A stretch of DNA of 64,000 bases from JAJRRS01 sp965230275 (GCA_965230275.1 CBDDKO010000001.1:158381-222380); one strand, 5' to 3'. Positions 7,312-16,799 are shown, counted from the stretch's first letter. Program-made: numbers and translations. Notes: a model not told the origin generated them from the sequence alone.

Positions 7312-9456
7312 ATGACGACCGCGACCGCTGGCAAGAAGAATATGGCCGACCGCCTGGCCGTGACCCGTAACTTCGGCATCTGCGCCCACATCGACGCCGG
7401 CAAGACCACCGTCACCGAGCGCATCCTCTACTACACCGGCAAGAGCTACAAGATCGGTGAAGTCCACGAAGGCACCGCCACCATGGACTTCCTCGAAGAC
7501 GAGCAGCAACGCGGCATCACCATCCAGTCCGCCGCCACCACCTGCCCCTGGACCCACGGCGGCAAGGACTACACCCTCAACCTCATCGACACCCCGGGCC
7601 ACGTCGACTTCACCATGGAAGTCGAACGCTCCATGCGTGTCCTCGACGGCGCAGTCGTCGTGTTTGACGGCAAGGAAGGCGTCGAAGCCCAGTCCGAAAC
7701 CGTCTGGCGTCAGGCCGACCGCTACAACGTCCCCCGCGTCTGCTTCATCAACAAGATGGACAAGCTCGGCGCCGACTTCGAATACAGCTTCAACACCATC
7801 AAGGACCGTCTCGGCGCCCCCGCCGTCGCCGTCCAGATCCCCATCGGTGCGGGCAACGACTTCGAAGGCGTCATCGATCTGCTGACGAACAAGGCCTACT
7901 ACTTCTCCAAGGAAGACATGGGCGCCGTCGTCGAGGAGAAAGAAATCCCCGACGAATACAAGGAAATGACCGAGCTCTGGCACCACGACCTGGTCGAACG
8001 GGCAGCAGAGCTGGACGACACCCTGACCGAGAAGTTCCTCAACGACGACGACCTGAGCCCGGAAGAAATCCGCCAGGCGCTGCGTCAGGGCACCATCGAC
8101 CGCCGCATCCACCCCACGTTCTGCGGCTCCGCCCTCCAGAACATCGGCGTGCAGCGGCTGATCGACGGCGTCATCGACTACCTGCCCAACCCCACCGAGG
8201 TCCCCGAAGTCCAGGGCACCGACGTCAAGGACGCCGACAAGAAGCTCAGCCGCCCCCACGACGAAGACGCCCCGTTCTCCGGCCTGGTCTTCAAGATCGT
8301 CAACGACGCCCACGGCGACCTGACCTACGTCCGCGTCTACTCCGGCGTGCTCGAAAAGGGCAGCCGTGTGCTCAACTCCAACAACGGCAAGCGTGAGATC
8401 ATCAGCCGTATCTTCGAGATGCACGCCAAGGACCGCCAGGCCCGCGACAACGCCAAAGCCGGCGAGATCGTCGCCATCGTCGGGCTCAAGAGCTCGATGA
8501 CAGGCGAAACCCTCTGCTCCACCGACGACCCGATCGTCCTGGAACGCATGGACTTCCCCGATCCGGTTATCTCCATGAGCATCGAGCCGGCCACCACCGC
8601 CGACAAGGAAAAGCTCGGCAACGCCCTGGTCACCATCCGCCGCGAAGACCCCTCCTTCCAGAGCCACTACGACGAAGAGACCGGCCAGACCATCATCGCC
8701 GGCATGGGTGAGCTTCACCTGGACATCATCAAGACCAAGCTGATCCGCGACATGAAGGTCGGCGTCAACGTCGGCACGCCGCGTGTGGCTTACAAGGAAT
8801 CGATCAGCAAGCAGGCCGAAGGCCGCGGCATCCACAAGAAGCAGACCGGTGGCCGTGGTCAGTTCGGCGACTGCTCCATCATCATCGAGCCCATCACCCC
8901 GGAAGAAGCCGCCGAACAGGAACTGGAATACAAGGACGGCGTCGCCTTCGAGAACAAGGTCATCGGCGGCGCGATCCCGAAGGAATACATCCCCTCGGTC
9001 GCCGTCGGCTGCCGCGAAACCGCCAAGAGCGGTGTCCTCGCCGGCTACCCCCTGCTCGGCGTCAAGGTGTCGCTGGTCGATGGTAAGTTCCACGACGTCG
9101 ACTCTTCGCAGATCGCCTTCGAGCAGGCCGGCACCCTGGCCTTCAAGGAAGCGACCCGCAAGGCCGGCCTCGAACTGCTCGAGCCGATCATGAAGGTCGT
9201 CATCACCACCCCGGATGAGTTCCTCGGCAACGTCTCGGGCGACCTGAACCGCCGCCGGGCCATCATCAGCGAGACCGAGCAGCGTGGCAACACCCGCGTC
9301 GTCACCGCCGAAGCCCCGCTGTCGGAAATGTTCGGCTACTCCAACACCCTCCGCGGCATGAGCCAGGGCCGCGCCAGCTACGCCATGGAGCCTCTGACCT
9401 ACCGCCCCGTCCCCGGCAACATCGCCAAGGAAATCCTCGAAGGCGCCGACAAGTAA
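7312..9456 (+). CDS. fusA: Translation elongation factor G
   Basis: 714 residues, typical EF-G length. This ribosomal GTPase drives translocation and, with RRF, recycling. G1 is AHIDAGKT, G2 lies in the RGITIQSAATT region, G3 is DTPGH and G4 is NKMD. Domains II-V follow, with GMGELHLDII in the domain III region and a normal C-terminus. ATG 7312 is preferred over GTG 7303 because AAGGTG lies at an ordinary distance before it. Unlike the classical str operon there is no rpsL, rpsG or tuf next to it. It has its own promoter and a strong terminator, so it is a single-gene transcript. Whether another EF-G paralogue exists cannot be judged. Confidence 0.97.
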   Translation: MTTATAGKKNMADRLAVTRNFGICAHIDAGKTTVTERILYYTGKSYKIGEVHEGTATMDFLEDEQQRGITIQSAATTCPWTHGGKDYTLNLIDTPGHVDFTMEVERSMRVLDGAVVVFDGKEGVEAQSETVWRQADRYNVPRVCFINKMDKLGADFEYSFNTIKDRLGAPAVAVQIPIGAGNDFEGVIDLLTNKAYYFSKEDMGAVVEEKEIPDEYKEMTELWHHDLVERAAELDDTLTEKFLNDDDLSPEEIRQALRQGTIDRRIHPTFCGSALQNIGVQRLIDGVIDYLPNPTEVPEVQGTDVKDADKKLSRPHDEDAPFSGLVFKIVNDAHGDLTYVRVYSGVLEKGSRVLNSNNGKREIISRIFEMHAKDRQARDNAKAGEIVAIVGLKSSMTGETLCSTDDPIVLERMDFPDPVISMSIEPATTADKEKLGNALVTIRREDPSFQSHYDEETGQTIIAGMGELHLDIIKTKLIRDMKVGVNVGTPRVAYKESISKQAEGRGIHKKQTGGRGQFGDCSIIIEPITPEEAAEQELEYKDGVAFENKVIGGAIPKEYIPSVAVGCRETAKSGVLAGYPLLGVKVSLVDGKFHDVDSSQIAFEQAGTLAFKEATRKAGLELLEPIMKVVITTPDEFLGNVSGDLNRRRAIISETEQRGNTRVVTAEAPLSEMFGYSNTLRGMSQGRASYAMEPLTYRPVPGNIAKEILEGADK

Positions 9457-9466
9457 AAACCTCAAG

Positions 9467-9488
9467 CCCACACGCTCCTGCGTGTGGG
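9467..9488 (+). repeat. Hairpin after fusA
   Basis: CCCACACGC, loop TCCT, GCGTGTGGG: a 9-bp perfect stem 10 bp after the fusA stop, without a T-run. It resembles the next hairpin and those at 45609 and 45671. Confidence 0.6.
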
Positions 9489-9531
9489 AGTCCCTGGCAC
9501 ACCTTGGGACACATGCATATATCACCCCTCA

Positions 9532-9559
9532 AACCCACGGCTCACCCCGTGGGTTTTTT
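9532..9559 (+). terminator. Intrinsic terminator of fusA
   Basis: AACCCACGG, loop CTCACC, CCGTGGGTT followed by a run of T. This is a strong rho-independent terminator, about 75 bp downstream of the stop. Confidence 0.88.
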
Positions 9560-9605
9560 CTTGCGTATACTCATATCAGCCACTCACCTAATCCGGAGAT
9601 ACACC

Positions 9606-10382
9606 ATGCGCTCACTTCTAACCGCTTGCTTACTCATCGTAGCGTTAACTTCCGTGACGGCTCACGCCGAAGTCACCACCATGCCGGTCCCCTACAACCA
9701 CGACGGGATCGACTTTGAAGGCCACCTCGCGATCCCCGAAGGTGAAGCCAAGGGCGCGGTGCTGGTCGTGCATGAATGGTGGGGCATGAACGATTACGCC
9801 AAGCGGCGGGCGAACATGCTGGCCGAGATGGGGTACGTCGCGTTCGCGATTGACATGTACGGCAAGGGCAAGGTCACCGACAGCCCCCAACAAGCCGGGC
9901 AGTGGGCCGGTGCGGTGATGGGCGATCGTGAGCTTTACCGTTCGCGCGCGATGGCGGGCTTCAACGCCATCAAAGACACGCAATTCACCGACGGCCTGAA
10001 GTTCGCCGCGATCGGGTACTGCTTCGGCGGTACGACCGTGACCGAAATGGCCTACGCCGGGGCGGACCTCGAGGGCGTCGTCTCGTTCCACGGCAACCCA
10101 AGGCCCCCGCTTGAAACCGACACGATCAAGGCGTCGATCCTGTTCGCTCATGGTGACGGCGACTTCCTCGTGCCCGACGAAAAACTCGACGCTGCGACCG
10201 ACGCCCTCGACGCCATGGGCGCGGACTGGCTGCTGATCCGCTACGCCAAGGCGGAGCATGCCTTTAGCAACCCCGCCGCCGACGGCTACGACATCCCCGG
10301 TGTGAGCTACAACGAGAAGGCCGACCAACGCGCCTGGGCCCATATGCAGTCGTTCCTCGACGAGGTACTCGGGACCGAGTAA
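9606..10382 (+). CDS. Secreted dienelactone hydrolase family protein
   Basis: 258 residues with a signal peptide (residues 1-21, ending TAHA). The alpha/beta-hydrolase fold has the dienelactone-hydrolase signature: HEWWGMNDYAKRRANMLAEM early, the nucleophile Cys in GYCFGG, the acid Asp in HGDGDFLVP and the catalytic His in AEHAFSNP. Family members hydrolyse lactones or esters, and the export signal points to a periplasmic substrate. The start is ATG 9606, preceded by CCGGAG. The next gene begins 10 bp after its stop, suggesting one transcript with the propeller protein. Confidence 0.9.
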   Translation: MRSLLTACLLIVALTSVTAHAEVTTMPVPYNHDGIDFEGHLAIPEGEAKGAVLVVHEWWGMNDYAKRRANMLAEMGYVAFAIDMYGKGKVTDSPQQAGQWAGAVMGDRELYRSRAMAGFNAIKDTQFTDGLKFAAIGYCFGGTTVTEMAYAGADLEGVVSFHGNPRPPLETDTIKASILFAHGDGDFLVPDEKLDAATDALDAMGADWLLIRYAKAEHAFSNPAADGYDIPGVSYNEKADQRAWAHMQSFLDEVLGTE

Positions 10383-10391
10383 ATTAAGACC

Positions 10392-11600
10392 ATGACGGGG
10401 CAGACCAGCACATCCCGACCCGCGCCACGGATCACCTACATCGCCGGCGGCAAGCTCTACGTGGTGAGCCCGGACGGATCGAAGCGTGAAGTTACCAGCG
10501 ACTTCGCACAGGGCCTGATCGACCGCGCCGAAGCGAGCCGGCAACGCAACGAATGGAAGTCCGGCTCCGTCGGGTGGAACGCCACCAGCGCCCCGCCGGA
10601 GCTTGTCTCACTAGGTATGGCCTACCAGGGCCAGCACGACCAGCGGCAGGTCAACATGATCACCGCCGTCCCGCTCGACGCCGACCGAATGCTCTACGCG
10701 CTGCAGACCGACGCGATCGGCGGGCTCTTCGAGTACACCCTCTCCAACGATGAAGAACGCCGACTCGTGCATCAGACCGAGTTCCGCGTCGGCGAACTGG
10801 ACGCCCACCCCGATGACGAGAGGCTGATCGCCTCGCTGGCCTACCCCGACGGCTCAGCCAACCTCGCCACCATGAGGCCCGGCGGCGGGCGCACCGCCGA
10901 AATCACGGAAGGCGATTCCGTCGATCAGGCCCCGCGCTGGGCGCAGAACGATGACGACACCATCGTCTACCAGTCCGCCGGCATCGCCCGAGGGTATCAC
11001 GGCGAGCTGATGGGTTTGTCTACTTTCCGGATCGAACAGCTCGACCTGACGCGCGGCGAACACCAGGTGCTGGCCGAATCCGACGAACACGACCTGCTCG
11101 CACCGCAGATGGACAAAGACGGCACGCTCTACTACATCCGCCGGCCGCATGAAGAGCTATTTCCAAGGCCGACGTTGGCTAAGCAACTCAAGGACATCGC
11201 CTTGTTCCCGGTGCGCCTGTGTGTGGCGATCTTCTGGTTCCTCAACGCGTTCTCGATGCTCTTTGCCAAGAAGCCGCTGACTTCCGCCAGCGGCCCGAAG
11301 GTCGATGGGCAGACCACGCGGCAACTGGTGCTGTATGGCCGGGTCATCGAGGCACAGAAAGCCAGCCGCGGCCAGAAACAGGCCGGCCCAGCCGTCGTCC
11401 CCGATACATGGGAACTGGTCCGCCGTAACCCACAAGGTGAAGAAGCCGTCATCGCATCGGCCGTCGGCCACTACGACCTTGCACCCGACGGCGGCGTCAT
11501 CTTCACCAACGGCGCGAAGGTGATCCACCAGGACCCCGACGGCACACAATCCGTGCTGATCAAGGACAGCCTCATCGAGCGCGTCGCCTACATCGGTTGA
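10392..11600 (+). CDS. Propeller-like protein with an internal membrane helix
   Basis: 402 residues, not assigned to a named family. Repeated blade-like segments such as ITYIAGGKLYVVSPDGS near the start and VGHYDLAPDGGVIFTNGAKVI near the end resemble TolB/WD-like beta-propeller strands. In the middle (about residues 258-290) a hydrophobic helix, LFPVRLCVAIFWFLNAFSML, interrupts the propeller pattern. There is no N-terminal signal peptide. Its close spacing to the upstream hydrolase and its overlap-like junction with the next reading frame indicate an operon. Topology and function are open. Confidence 0.65.
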   Translation: MTGQTSTSRPAPRITYIAGGKLYVVSPDGSKREVTSDFAQGLIDRAEASRQRNEWKSGSVGWNATSAPPELVSLGMAYQGQHDQRQVNMITAVPLDADRMLYALQTDAIGGLFEYTLSNDEERRLVHQTEFRVGELDAHPDDERLIASLAYPDGSANLATMRPGGGRTAEITEGDSVDQAPRWAQNDDDTIVYQSAGIARGYHGELMGLSTFRIEQLDLTRGEHQVLAESDEHDLLAPQMDKDGTLYYIRRPHEELFPRPTLAKQLKDIALFPVRLCVAIFWFLNAFSMLFAKKPLTSASGPKVDGQTTRQLVLYGRVIEAQKASRGQKQAGPAVVPDTWELVRRNPQGEEAVIASAVGHYDLAPDGGVIFTNGAKVIHQDPDGTQSVLIKDSLIERVAYIG

Positions 11601-11674
11601 TTTACCGCACATACCCCCCCCACGCTCATACGTGTGGAACCCGCGAGCTTCGGACAACCCAAAGGAAACGGATC

Positions 11675-12355
11675 ATGAAACAAATCATCACCGCATTTTG
11701 CCTGCTCGCAACACTAGCCTTCTTACCCGGCTGCCAGTCCGTCACCAGCGACCACCTCATAGGCGAGGCTGTCAGTGTCGAAGCCGCCGAGGAGTTCAAC
11801 GGCGTCTGGCGACTGGACGACGGCATCTTCCTGATCCACCACGAAGAAGACGGGGGCCTTGCCGTCGCGGCCGTCGAATGGAGCGACGGTGAGTTCGAGC
11901 TCAACGAGTTCGAGGTCGTCCTGACGCGACATCATGACATGCTCTTCGCTCACCTGTTCGACGAAGAAGATGACCATGACAAGGACGAGGGGCACGACGA
12001 CCACGGCGAGCATGATGACGACGAGCACGGGCATAATCACGCGCATGACGACTCAGATCATGACGGTCACGAGCACGACGCTGATCACGATGATGAAGAC
12101 CAGCCAATGCTGGTTCTGGGCATGGTGACGCATGGGCAGGATGACACGATTGTGATTTTCGCCGTGGACTTCGACGCATTCGCTCAGGCCATGGAAGACG
12201 GCAAGATCGAAGCCGCGCTAGAAGACGACGACAACACCCTGCACATCCAGGGTGAGAAGGAAGACCTGGACGCCCTGGTCGCCCCCGAGCAGTTTCATGA
12301 GCTGTTCCGCCTGACCGACCCCGGCGTCATGATCCGCGTCGGTGATGTGGATTGA
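11675..12355 (+). CDS. Lipoprotein with a long His/Asp-rich loop
   Basis: 226 residues. The N-terminus is a lipoprotein signal (LAFLPGCQS, lipid on Cys20), so it is anchored to a membrane on the periplasmic side. Two ordered halves (about residues 25-95 and 140-226) flank a loop of roughly 45 residues made almost only of His, Asp, Glu and Gly (e.g. HGHNHAHDDSDHDGHEHDAD). Such loops bind Zn, Ni, Co or Cu in other proteins, so metal binding or buffering is a reasonable inference. The start is ATG 11675, with AAAGGAAA 8 bp before it. No family was recognised for the ordered parts and no metal transporter is adjacent. Confidence 0.75.
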   Translation: MKQIITAFCLLATLAFLPGCQSVTSDHLIGEAVSVEAAEEFNGVWRLDDGIFLIHHEEDGGLAVAAVEWSDGEFELNEFEVVLTRHHDMLFAHLFDEEDDHDKDEGHDDHGEHDDDEHGHNHAHDDSDHDGHEHDADHDDEDQPMLVLGMVTHGQDDTIVIFAVDFDAFAQAMEDGKIEAALEDDDNTLHIQGEKEDLDALVAPEQFHELFRLTDPGVMIRVGDVD

Positions 12356-12403
12356 GTGCATCCCGGCCTAGGTGAGCTTGGGCAACAAACCGTCGCCGCA
12401 TAA

Positions 12404-13720
12404 TCAGAACGAGATCATCACCTGCGCCCGCCCGGTGGTGGCCGAAAACTCAAGCGATTGGATCACGTCGAACGTGAACTTCGTAGCGTGGCCGCGCAGA
12501 AAGACATTCGTCCCGACGGTCAGTTGCTGGATATCGTTGGGATTGCCCGGCACGCTGGTCGCGGCCGATGATGAGTAAGCCACGTTGTCCTGATCTATCC
12601 ACTCGTAGCGCGAGTACAGATCGACCTTGTCGGGAACAATGAATACCCCGCCTTGAACCAGCAGGCCTTGCTGATCGGCTTCGGTGATGTTCGGGGAGCC
12701 GTTGGATTCGATGTGCCGGGCGGTGTACGCGCCCATCAGGTGCCAGCCATCCGATTCCATGCTCAGGTCCGCGGTGTACTTCAGGACGTCCGGTGTGGCT
12801 GTGCCGCTACCGGTCTCACCTTTATCAAACTGGACCGCCCCGCCGAGGAGCATGGCGAACCCGTCCCCGGCCCACCCGTGCGGGTCTTTGAGCTGTGCCC
12901 AATCTCCGGCGAGCTTCCACTCACCCCGGACGCCCAGCGCAAAGTCGGTGTTATCTGCATCGAAGTCACGGTTCCAGCCGTACGCCCCATTGTGAACGGT
13001 CAGCGCCAGCCGTGTATCTTCGCCGTGCCTAACCAGCTTGACACCCTGGACGTACAGCGAGGTGAACGTTGAATGGATCGCAGACCGCTCAAGTAGCGGA
13101 AGCACTCGGGCGCTGGTCTGCCATTCCTTGCCAAACGGGGCCTTGATCTGGCCCGCGGTCACAGACCAGGCGTCATCGATCTGGTACTTGATAAACATCA
13201 ATTCGGCCCGGACATTCCCGTCCGCCCGATTGACGGCCGGCATAATGAAGTAGGTGACCTTCGGCGAGCCGATGTGGCCGGTAAAAATCAAAGCTAACCG
13301 GCGGGTTGTGAAACCGGATTCTTCGTCATCGACAGCATCCGGGATATGACTAAAGAGGTAGCGGAACTGCATATAGCTGCAAATCTTCAGCAGGAACTGG
13401 CCATTGTCCCGGATCACAAAGCCGCCGTCGTAGGTGCAGTGAAGCTGTTCATCCAACAGCGACGCCCGGGTGTCCGCATCGGCCAGGACCTCCTCGATCA
13501 GGCCCCGGACCTCCTCGGCCCGTCGTTCATTCATCCACGGCTCGGCCTGATGGGCGCGCACCTGATCCAACTGGCTCTGCAGATCAGCCAATTCGGCCTG
13601 CATGGACTGCAGGCGCGGATCGATATGGCCCGGTTCATGGTCAGCCACCGCGTTAACGGGGCTCAAAACCAGGCACAGGATGATGGAAAGGTAAGTTACG
13701 GTCAGGCGGGCTGAACTCAT
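12404..13720 (-). CDS. OprP/OprO-type outer-membrane porin
   Basis: 438 residues. A signal peptide (residues 1-27) is followed by a short coiled coil (LQSMQAELADLQSQLDQV), a feature of trimeric planctomycete and OprP-like porins. A beta-barrel then begins with FVIRDNGQFLLKICSYMQFR. Alternating hydrophobic strands run to the aromatic end QVMISF, whose terminal Phe is the BAM signal. The family forms anion or phosphate channels; selectivity cannot be read here. ATG 13720 is preferred over an upstream TTG at 13759. It is divergent from the ABC-F gene with about 100 bp between them. Confidence 0.85.
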   Translation of the reverse strand: MSSARLTVTYLSIILCLVLSPVNAVADHEPGHIDPRLQSMQAELADLQSQLDQVRAHQAEPWMNERRAEEVRGLIEEVLADADTRASLLDEQLHCTYDGGFVIRDNGQFLLKICSYMQFRYLFSHIPDAVDDEESGFTTRRLALIFTGHIGSPKVTYFIMPAVNRADGNVRAELMFIKYQIDDAWSVTAGQIKAPFGKEWQTSARVLPLLERSAIHSTFTSLYVQGVKLVRHGEDTRLALTVHNGAYGWNRDFDADNTDFALGVRGEWKLAGDWAQLKDPHGWAGDGFAMLLGGAVQFDKGETGSGTATPDVLKYTADLSMESDGWHLMGAYTARHIESNGSPNITEADQQGLLVQGGVFIVPDKVDLYSRYEWIDQDNVAYSSSAATSVPGNPNDIQQLTVGTNVFLRGHATKFTFDVIQSLEFSATTGRAQVMISF

Positions 13721-13824
13721 AATTGAGAGTGTTATATCTTTATTTTGCCCGACCTGCAAAGTGCCCGCTCCCTACCTCAAATCCCCTGCCACCCCGCCTC
13801 GTTTCCTGCTACCTTACGTGGCTC

Positions 13825-15828
13825 ATGGCATTAGTCGGCGTATCCAATCTGGTGCTCAGTTTCGGCGACCGGCGCATCCTCGACGGCGTGAACCTCACCC
13901 TCGATGCCGGGCAGCACGTCGGCATGGTCGGCCGCAACGGCTGTGGCAAAAGCACGCTGATGAAGATGATCGCCGGCCACACCGCGGGCGCCGCGATCAA
14001 GCCCGACAGCGGCCAGATCCAGGTCGCCCGAGGCACCAGTGTCGGGTACCTCACCCAGGACCACGACCTGAATCCCGAGCACACCCTGCGTGAAGAGGCC
14101 GGCACTGCGCTGGCGGAACTCGCCGTCATCCAGGCTGAGATCGACGAGGTCAGCCACGCCATGGCCGAGGCCGAGGGCGATGAACTGGACAAGCTGCTCA
14201 AGCAGTACGAGCAACTGGAGGTCAAACTCCACGCCGCCGGGGGCTACTCCACTGATCACCTGATCGACCAGGTGCTGCACGGCCTGGGGATCACCGAAGA
14301 CATGTTCAAGATCAAGGTCGCCGACCTGTCCGGTGGGCAGAAGGGCCGGCTCGCGCTGGCGAAGCTTCTGCTGTCGCACCCGGACGTGCTGCTGCTGGAC
14401 GAGCCGACCAACCACCTGGACATCGCCGGTCGGCAGTGGCTGGAGAGCTTCCTGGCGACCTATTCCGGTGCGGTGCTGATGGTCAGCCACGACCGCTGGA
14501 TGCTGGACCGCGTGGTGACCAAGATCTATGAGATGGAAGACGGCCGGCTGATCGAATACCCCGGCAACTACCAGCAATACCGCGAACAGCGGGCCGAGCG
14601 CCACCTCGCCCAGCAGCGAGCTTTCGACAAGCAGCAGACCGCGATCAAGCAGGAGCAGGCCTTCATCGCCCGTTACAAAGCCGGTCAACGCGCCAAGCAG
14701 GCCAAGGGTCGGGAACGCAGGCTCGAACGGTTCAAGCGCGACGAAGCGATGGACCGCCCCATCGAGCTCGACACGATGAAGCTCACCTTCAAGCAAGGCC
14801 CGCGCTCCAGCGACAACGTCATCATCACCCACGGCCTGGGGATGGCCTACGATACGCGCACACTTTTCAATAACCTGTCCATCAATATCAAGCGCGGCGA
14901 CACGATCGGCATCATCGGGCCCAACGGCTCGGGCAAATCCACCATCGCGCGCTGCATGCTCGGCGAGCAGACCCCGACCTCCGGCGAAACCCGGATCGGC
15001 TCGCAGGTCAGCATCGGCCACTACAAACAGACGCACGAACACCTGGACATGTCGCGCACGGTCATCGAGTACCTACGCCCGATCACGCCCAATCAGCTCG
15101 AACAGGAAGCCCGCGACCTGGCCGGCGCGTTCCTTTTTTCAGGCGATTCACAGGACAAACCGCTTGGGGTCTTGTCGGGTGGCGAGCGCAGCCGGGCCGT
15201 GCTTGCCGGGCTCGTCACCGGTGGGCACAACCTGCTGGTCCTCGACGAACCGACGAACCACCTGGACATCCCCAGCGCCGAACGACTTGAAAAAGCCCTA
15301 CGCCGCTTCAGCGAACCCGCAACCGGCTACGGCCAGAACCGCAGCCCCGAGGGCACGCTGCTGATCATCAGCCACGACCGCATGCTGCTGGACAACCTCG
15401 CCGATCAGTTGCTCATCTTCGATGGTTTTGGCAACGTCAAACACTTCCTCGGCACGTACAGCGAATACATCGAAACACAGGACGCTGAGGTGATCGTCAA
15501 GGACGACACCGAAACAGTCAAGAAGAAGCCGGACAAACCCAAGAACAGCAAGCCCCCCACCGCTGCGAAAAAGAACAACCAGAAGAAAAAGGCTTCCGGG
15601 GGGCCAAAGCGCAAGAAGTCTCGCTTCTCACACATGAGCCAATCCAAACTCGAAGCAGCCATTGAGCAGGCCGAGGCCAAGCTGGCTGAGCTGGACGCCC
15701 AACTGATCGATCCCGAGGTATACAAAGACCATAAACGCTTCAGCGAACTTCAAGACGAACGCGAAAAGGTCCAGACCGAGCTGACACCGATGGAAGAAGA
15801 GTGGATGCAGCGCGCGGATGAAGGCTAA
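13825..15828 (+). CDS. ABC-F family ATPase
   Basis: 667 residues with two ATP-binding cassettes and no membrane helices. Cassette 1 has Walker A GRNGCGKST, signature LSGGQKGRLAL and Walker B LLLDEPTNHLD. Cassette 2 has GPNGSGKST, LSGGERSRAVL and LVLDEPTNHLD. The linker (FIARYKAGQRAKQAKGRERR) is the positively charged helix that ABC-F proteins insert near the P-site tRNA. After a Lys-rich hinge, the last 70 residues form a Uup/ABC-F C-terminal coiled coil. ABC-F factors act on ribosomes, from relieving stalls to antibiotic protection; the subgroup resembles Uup/EttA-like housekeeping members. The start is ATG 13825, where the fold begins. Confidence 0.93.
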   Translation: MALVGVSNLVLSFGDRRILDGVNLTLDAGQHVGMVGRNGCGKSTLMKMIAGHTAGAAIKPDSGQIQVARGTSVGYLTQDHDLNPEHTLREEAGTALAELAVIQAEIDEVSHAMAEAEGDELDKLLKQYEQLEVKLHAAGGYSTDHLIDQVLHGLGITEDMFKIKVADLSGGQKGRLALAKLLLSHPDVLLLDEPTNHLDIAGRQWLESFLATYSGAVLMVSHDRWMLDRVVTKIYEMEDGRLIEYPGNYQQYREQRAERHLAQQRAFDKQQTAIKQEQAFIARYKAGQRAKQAKGRERRLERFKRDEAMDRPIELDTMKLTFKQGPRSSDNVIITHGLGMAYDTRTLFNNLSINIKRGDTIGIIGPNGSGKSTIARCMLGEQTPTSGETRIGSQVSIGHYKQTHEHLDMSRTVIEYLRPITPNQLEQEARDLAGAFLFSGDSQDKPLGVLSGGERSRAVLAGLVTGGHNLLVLDEPTNHLDIPSAERLEKALRRFSEPATGYGQNRSPEGTLLIISHDRMLLDNLADQLLIFDGFGNVKHFLGTYSEYIETQDAEVIVKDDTETVKKKPDKPKNSKPPTAAKKNNQKKKASGGPKRKKSRFSHMSQSKLEAAIEQAEAKLAELDAQLIDPEVYKDHKRFSELQDEREKVQTELTPMEEEWMQRADEG

Positions 15829-15905
15829 GGATCGGGGATCGGGGATCGGGGATCGGGGATCGGGGATCGGGGATCGGGGATCGGGGATCGGGGATCGGGG
15901 ATCGG
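15829..15905. repeat. (GGGGATC)n heptanucleotide array, about 11 copies
   Basis: Seventy-seven bases of essentially perfect GGGGATC tandem repeat begin immediately after the ABC-F stop codon. The G-runs could form a G-quadruplex on the plus strand. This is the purest of the heptamer arrays in the window. Confidence 0.95.
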
Positions 15906-15962
15906 TTGGATTGTATGAAGCGCCGCGACCTGTCGCGGTAAGCTGATAGCGTACGCCTTCTC

Positions 15963-16799
15963 TTACACCCCGGAATCGTCGGCGGCTTGGCCGTTCATCC
16001 CCACCGGCGTCTTGGGGCTGACCTGCTCGGGTGTGTCCCAGAACTTGATCTTGTCCAGCTGCCCGGGCGGCTCCTGGTACGGCATGTAGGTGTATTGACG
16101 CTGCTGCGCGAACAGGCCCGCGGGGTTGCCGTCGGCAAAGCCCATCCACGGCCCGCCGTCCGTGCCAAGCTCCTGCCCGGTCAACATCGCAAGCGAATCG
16201 GACGCCGATTGAACCACGCCGAAGTCGTTATCGGATAGCGCGCCGACCAGGGCGTTGAAGACCGACCGCATCGGGTACTGCCCGAGCGCCTGCGCCGCGG
16301 CGATCCTGACGTCGGCGTCCTCATCTTCAGCCAGCACATCCATCAGTGGCCTAACCGCGCTTTGGTGATGGATCTTCTGCAAAGCCTTGGCGGCCTCCCA
16401 ACGGACAAAGCCGGTGTCGTCCTTGAGCAGCGCAATCATGGTGGGCGCGTCCTCAGTCGTGCCGTGCAAACCCAGGGCGTGGACGCAGGCCGCGCGGACC
16501 GTCGGGTCTTGATCGTCGATCAGCAGCCGGTAGGTCCGGACGTACGGCTCTTCGTGCCCGAAGTGCGAACTTGATAACAGCGCCACGCTGCGGCGTCGCA
16601 GGTCGGCGTCGTAGACATTAAACGCCTCACGCGCCACCTCCGACGGGGTAGGCGGGACGATCGACTCGATCAAATCCGCAAACACATCGTTCTGGTTATT
16701 CGCCCCGGTGCAGCCGGTCATCGATAGGCCGATGGCACAAAGGCCAAGTAGAACGGCAAGGCGGGCGGGCAGGATTTGGGGTATTCGTTTGGATTGCAT
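15963..16799 (-). CDS. HEAT-repeat lipoprotein
   Basis: 278 residues. A lipoprotein signal ends LGLCAIGLSMTGC, so it is membrane-anchored and periplasmic. From about residue 75 to 205 run four or five HEAT units (e.g. DPTVRAACVHALGLHG, VRWEAAKALQKIHH, DADVRIAAAQALGQYP). These form a helical solenoid that usually binds proteins. The C-terminal 70 residues are Pro/Gln-rich and unstructured-looking. The start is ATG 16799, since the signal sequence begins there. It is divergently placed from the UbiA-like gene with 111 bp between the start codons. No partner can be named. Confidence 0.82.
   Translation of the reverse strand: MQSKRIPQILPARLAVLLGLCAIGLSMTGCTGANNQNDVFADLIESIVPPTPSEVAREAFNVYDADLRRRSVALLSSSHFGHEEPYVRTYRLLIDDQDPTVRAACVHALGLHGTTEDAPTMIALLKDDTGFVRWEAAKALQKIHHQSAVRPLMDVLAEDEDADVRIAAAQALGQYPMRSVFNALVGALSDNDFGVVQSASDSLAMLTGQELGTDGGPWMGFADGNPAGLFAQQRQYTYMPYQEPPGQLDKIKFWDTPEQVSPKTPVGMNGQAADDSGV

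Noticed and set aside
7225..9525. 766-codon open frame on the minus strand opposite fusA
   Set aside because: Antisense to fusA; the composition is an artefact of codon bias, with no recognisable motif.
15829..15905. Possible CRISPR array
   Set aside because: The repeats are 7 bp, contiguous and without spacers; this is a simple tandem array. No cas genes are in the window.
15628..16149. Minus-strand frame with a PIPDPRS repeat
   Set aside because: It is merely the translation of the GGGGATC array fused to shadows of two flanking genes.
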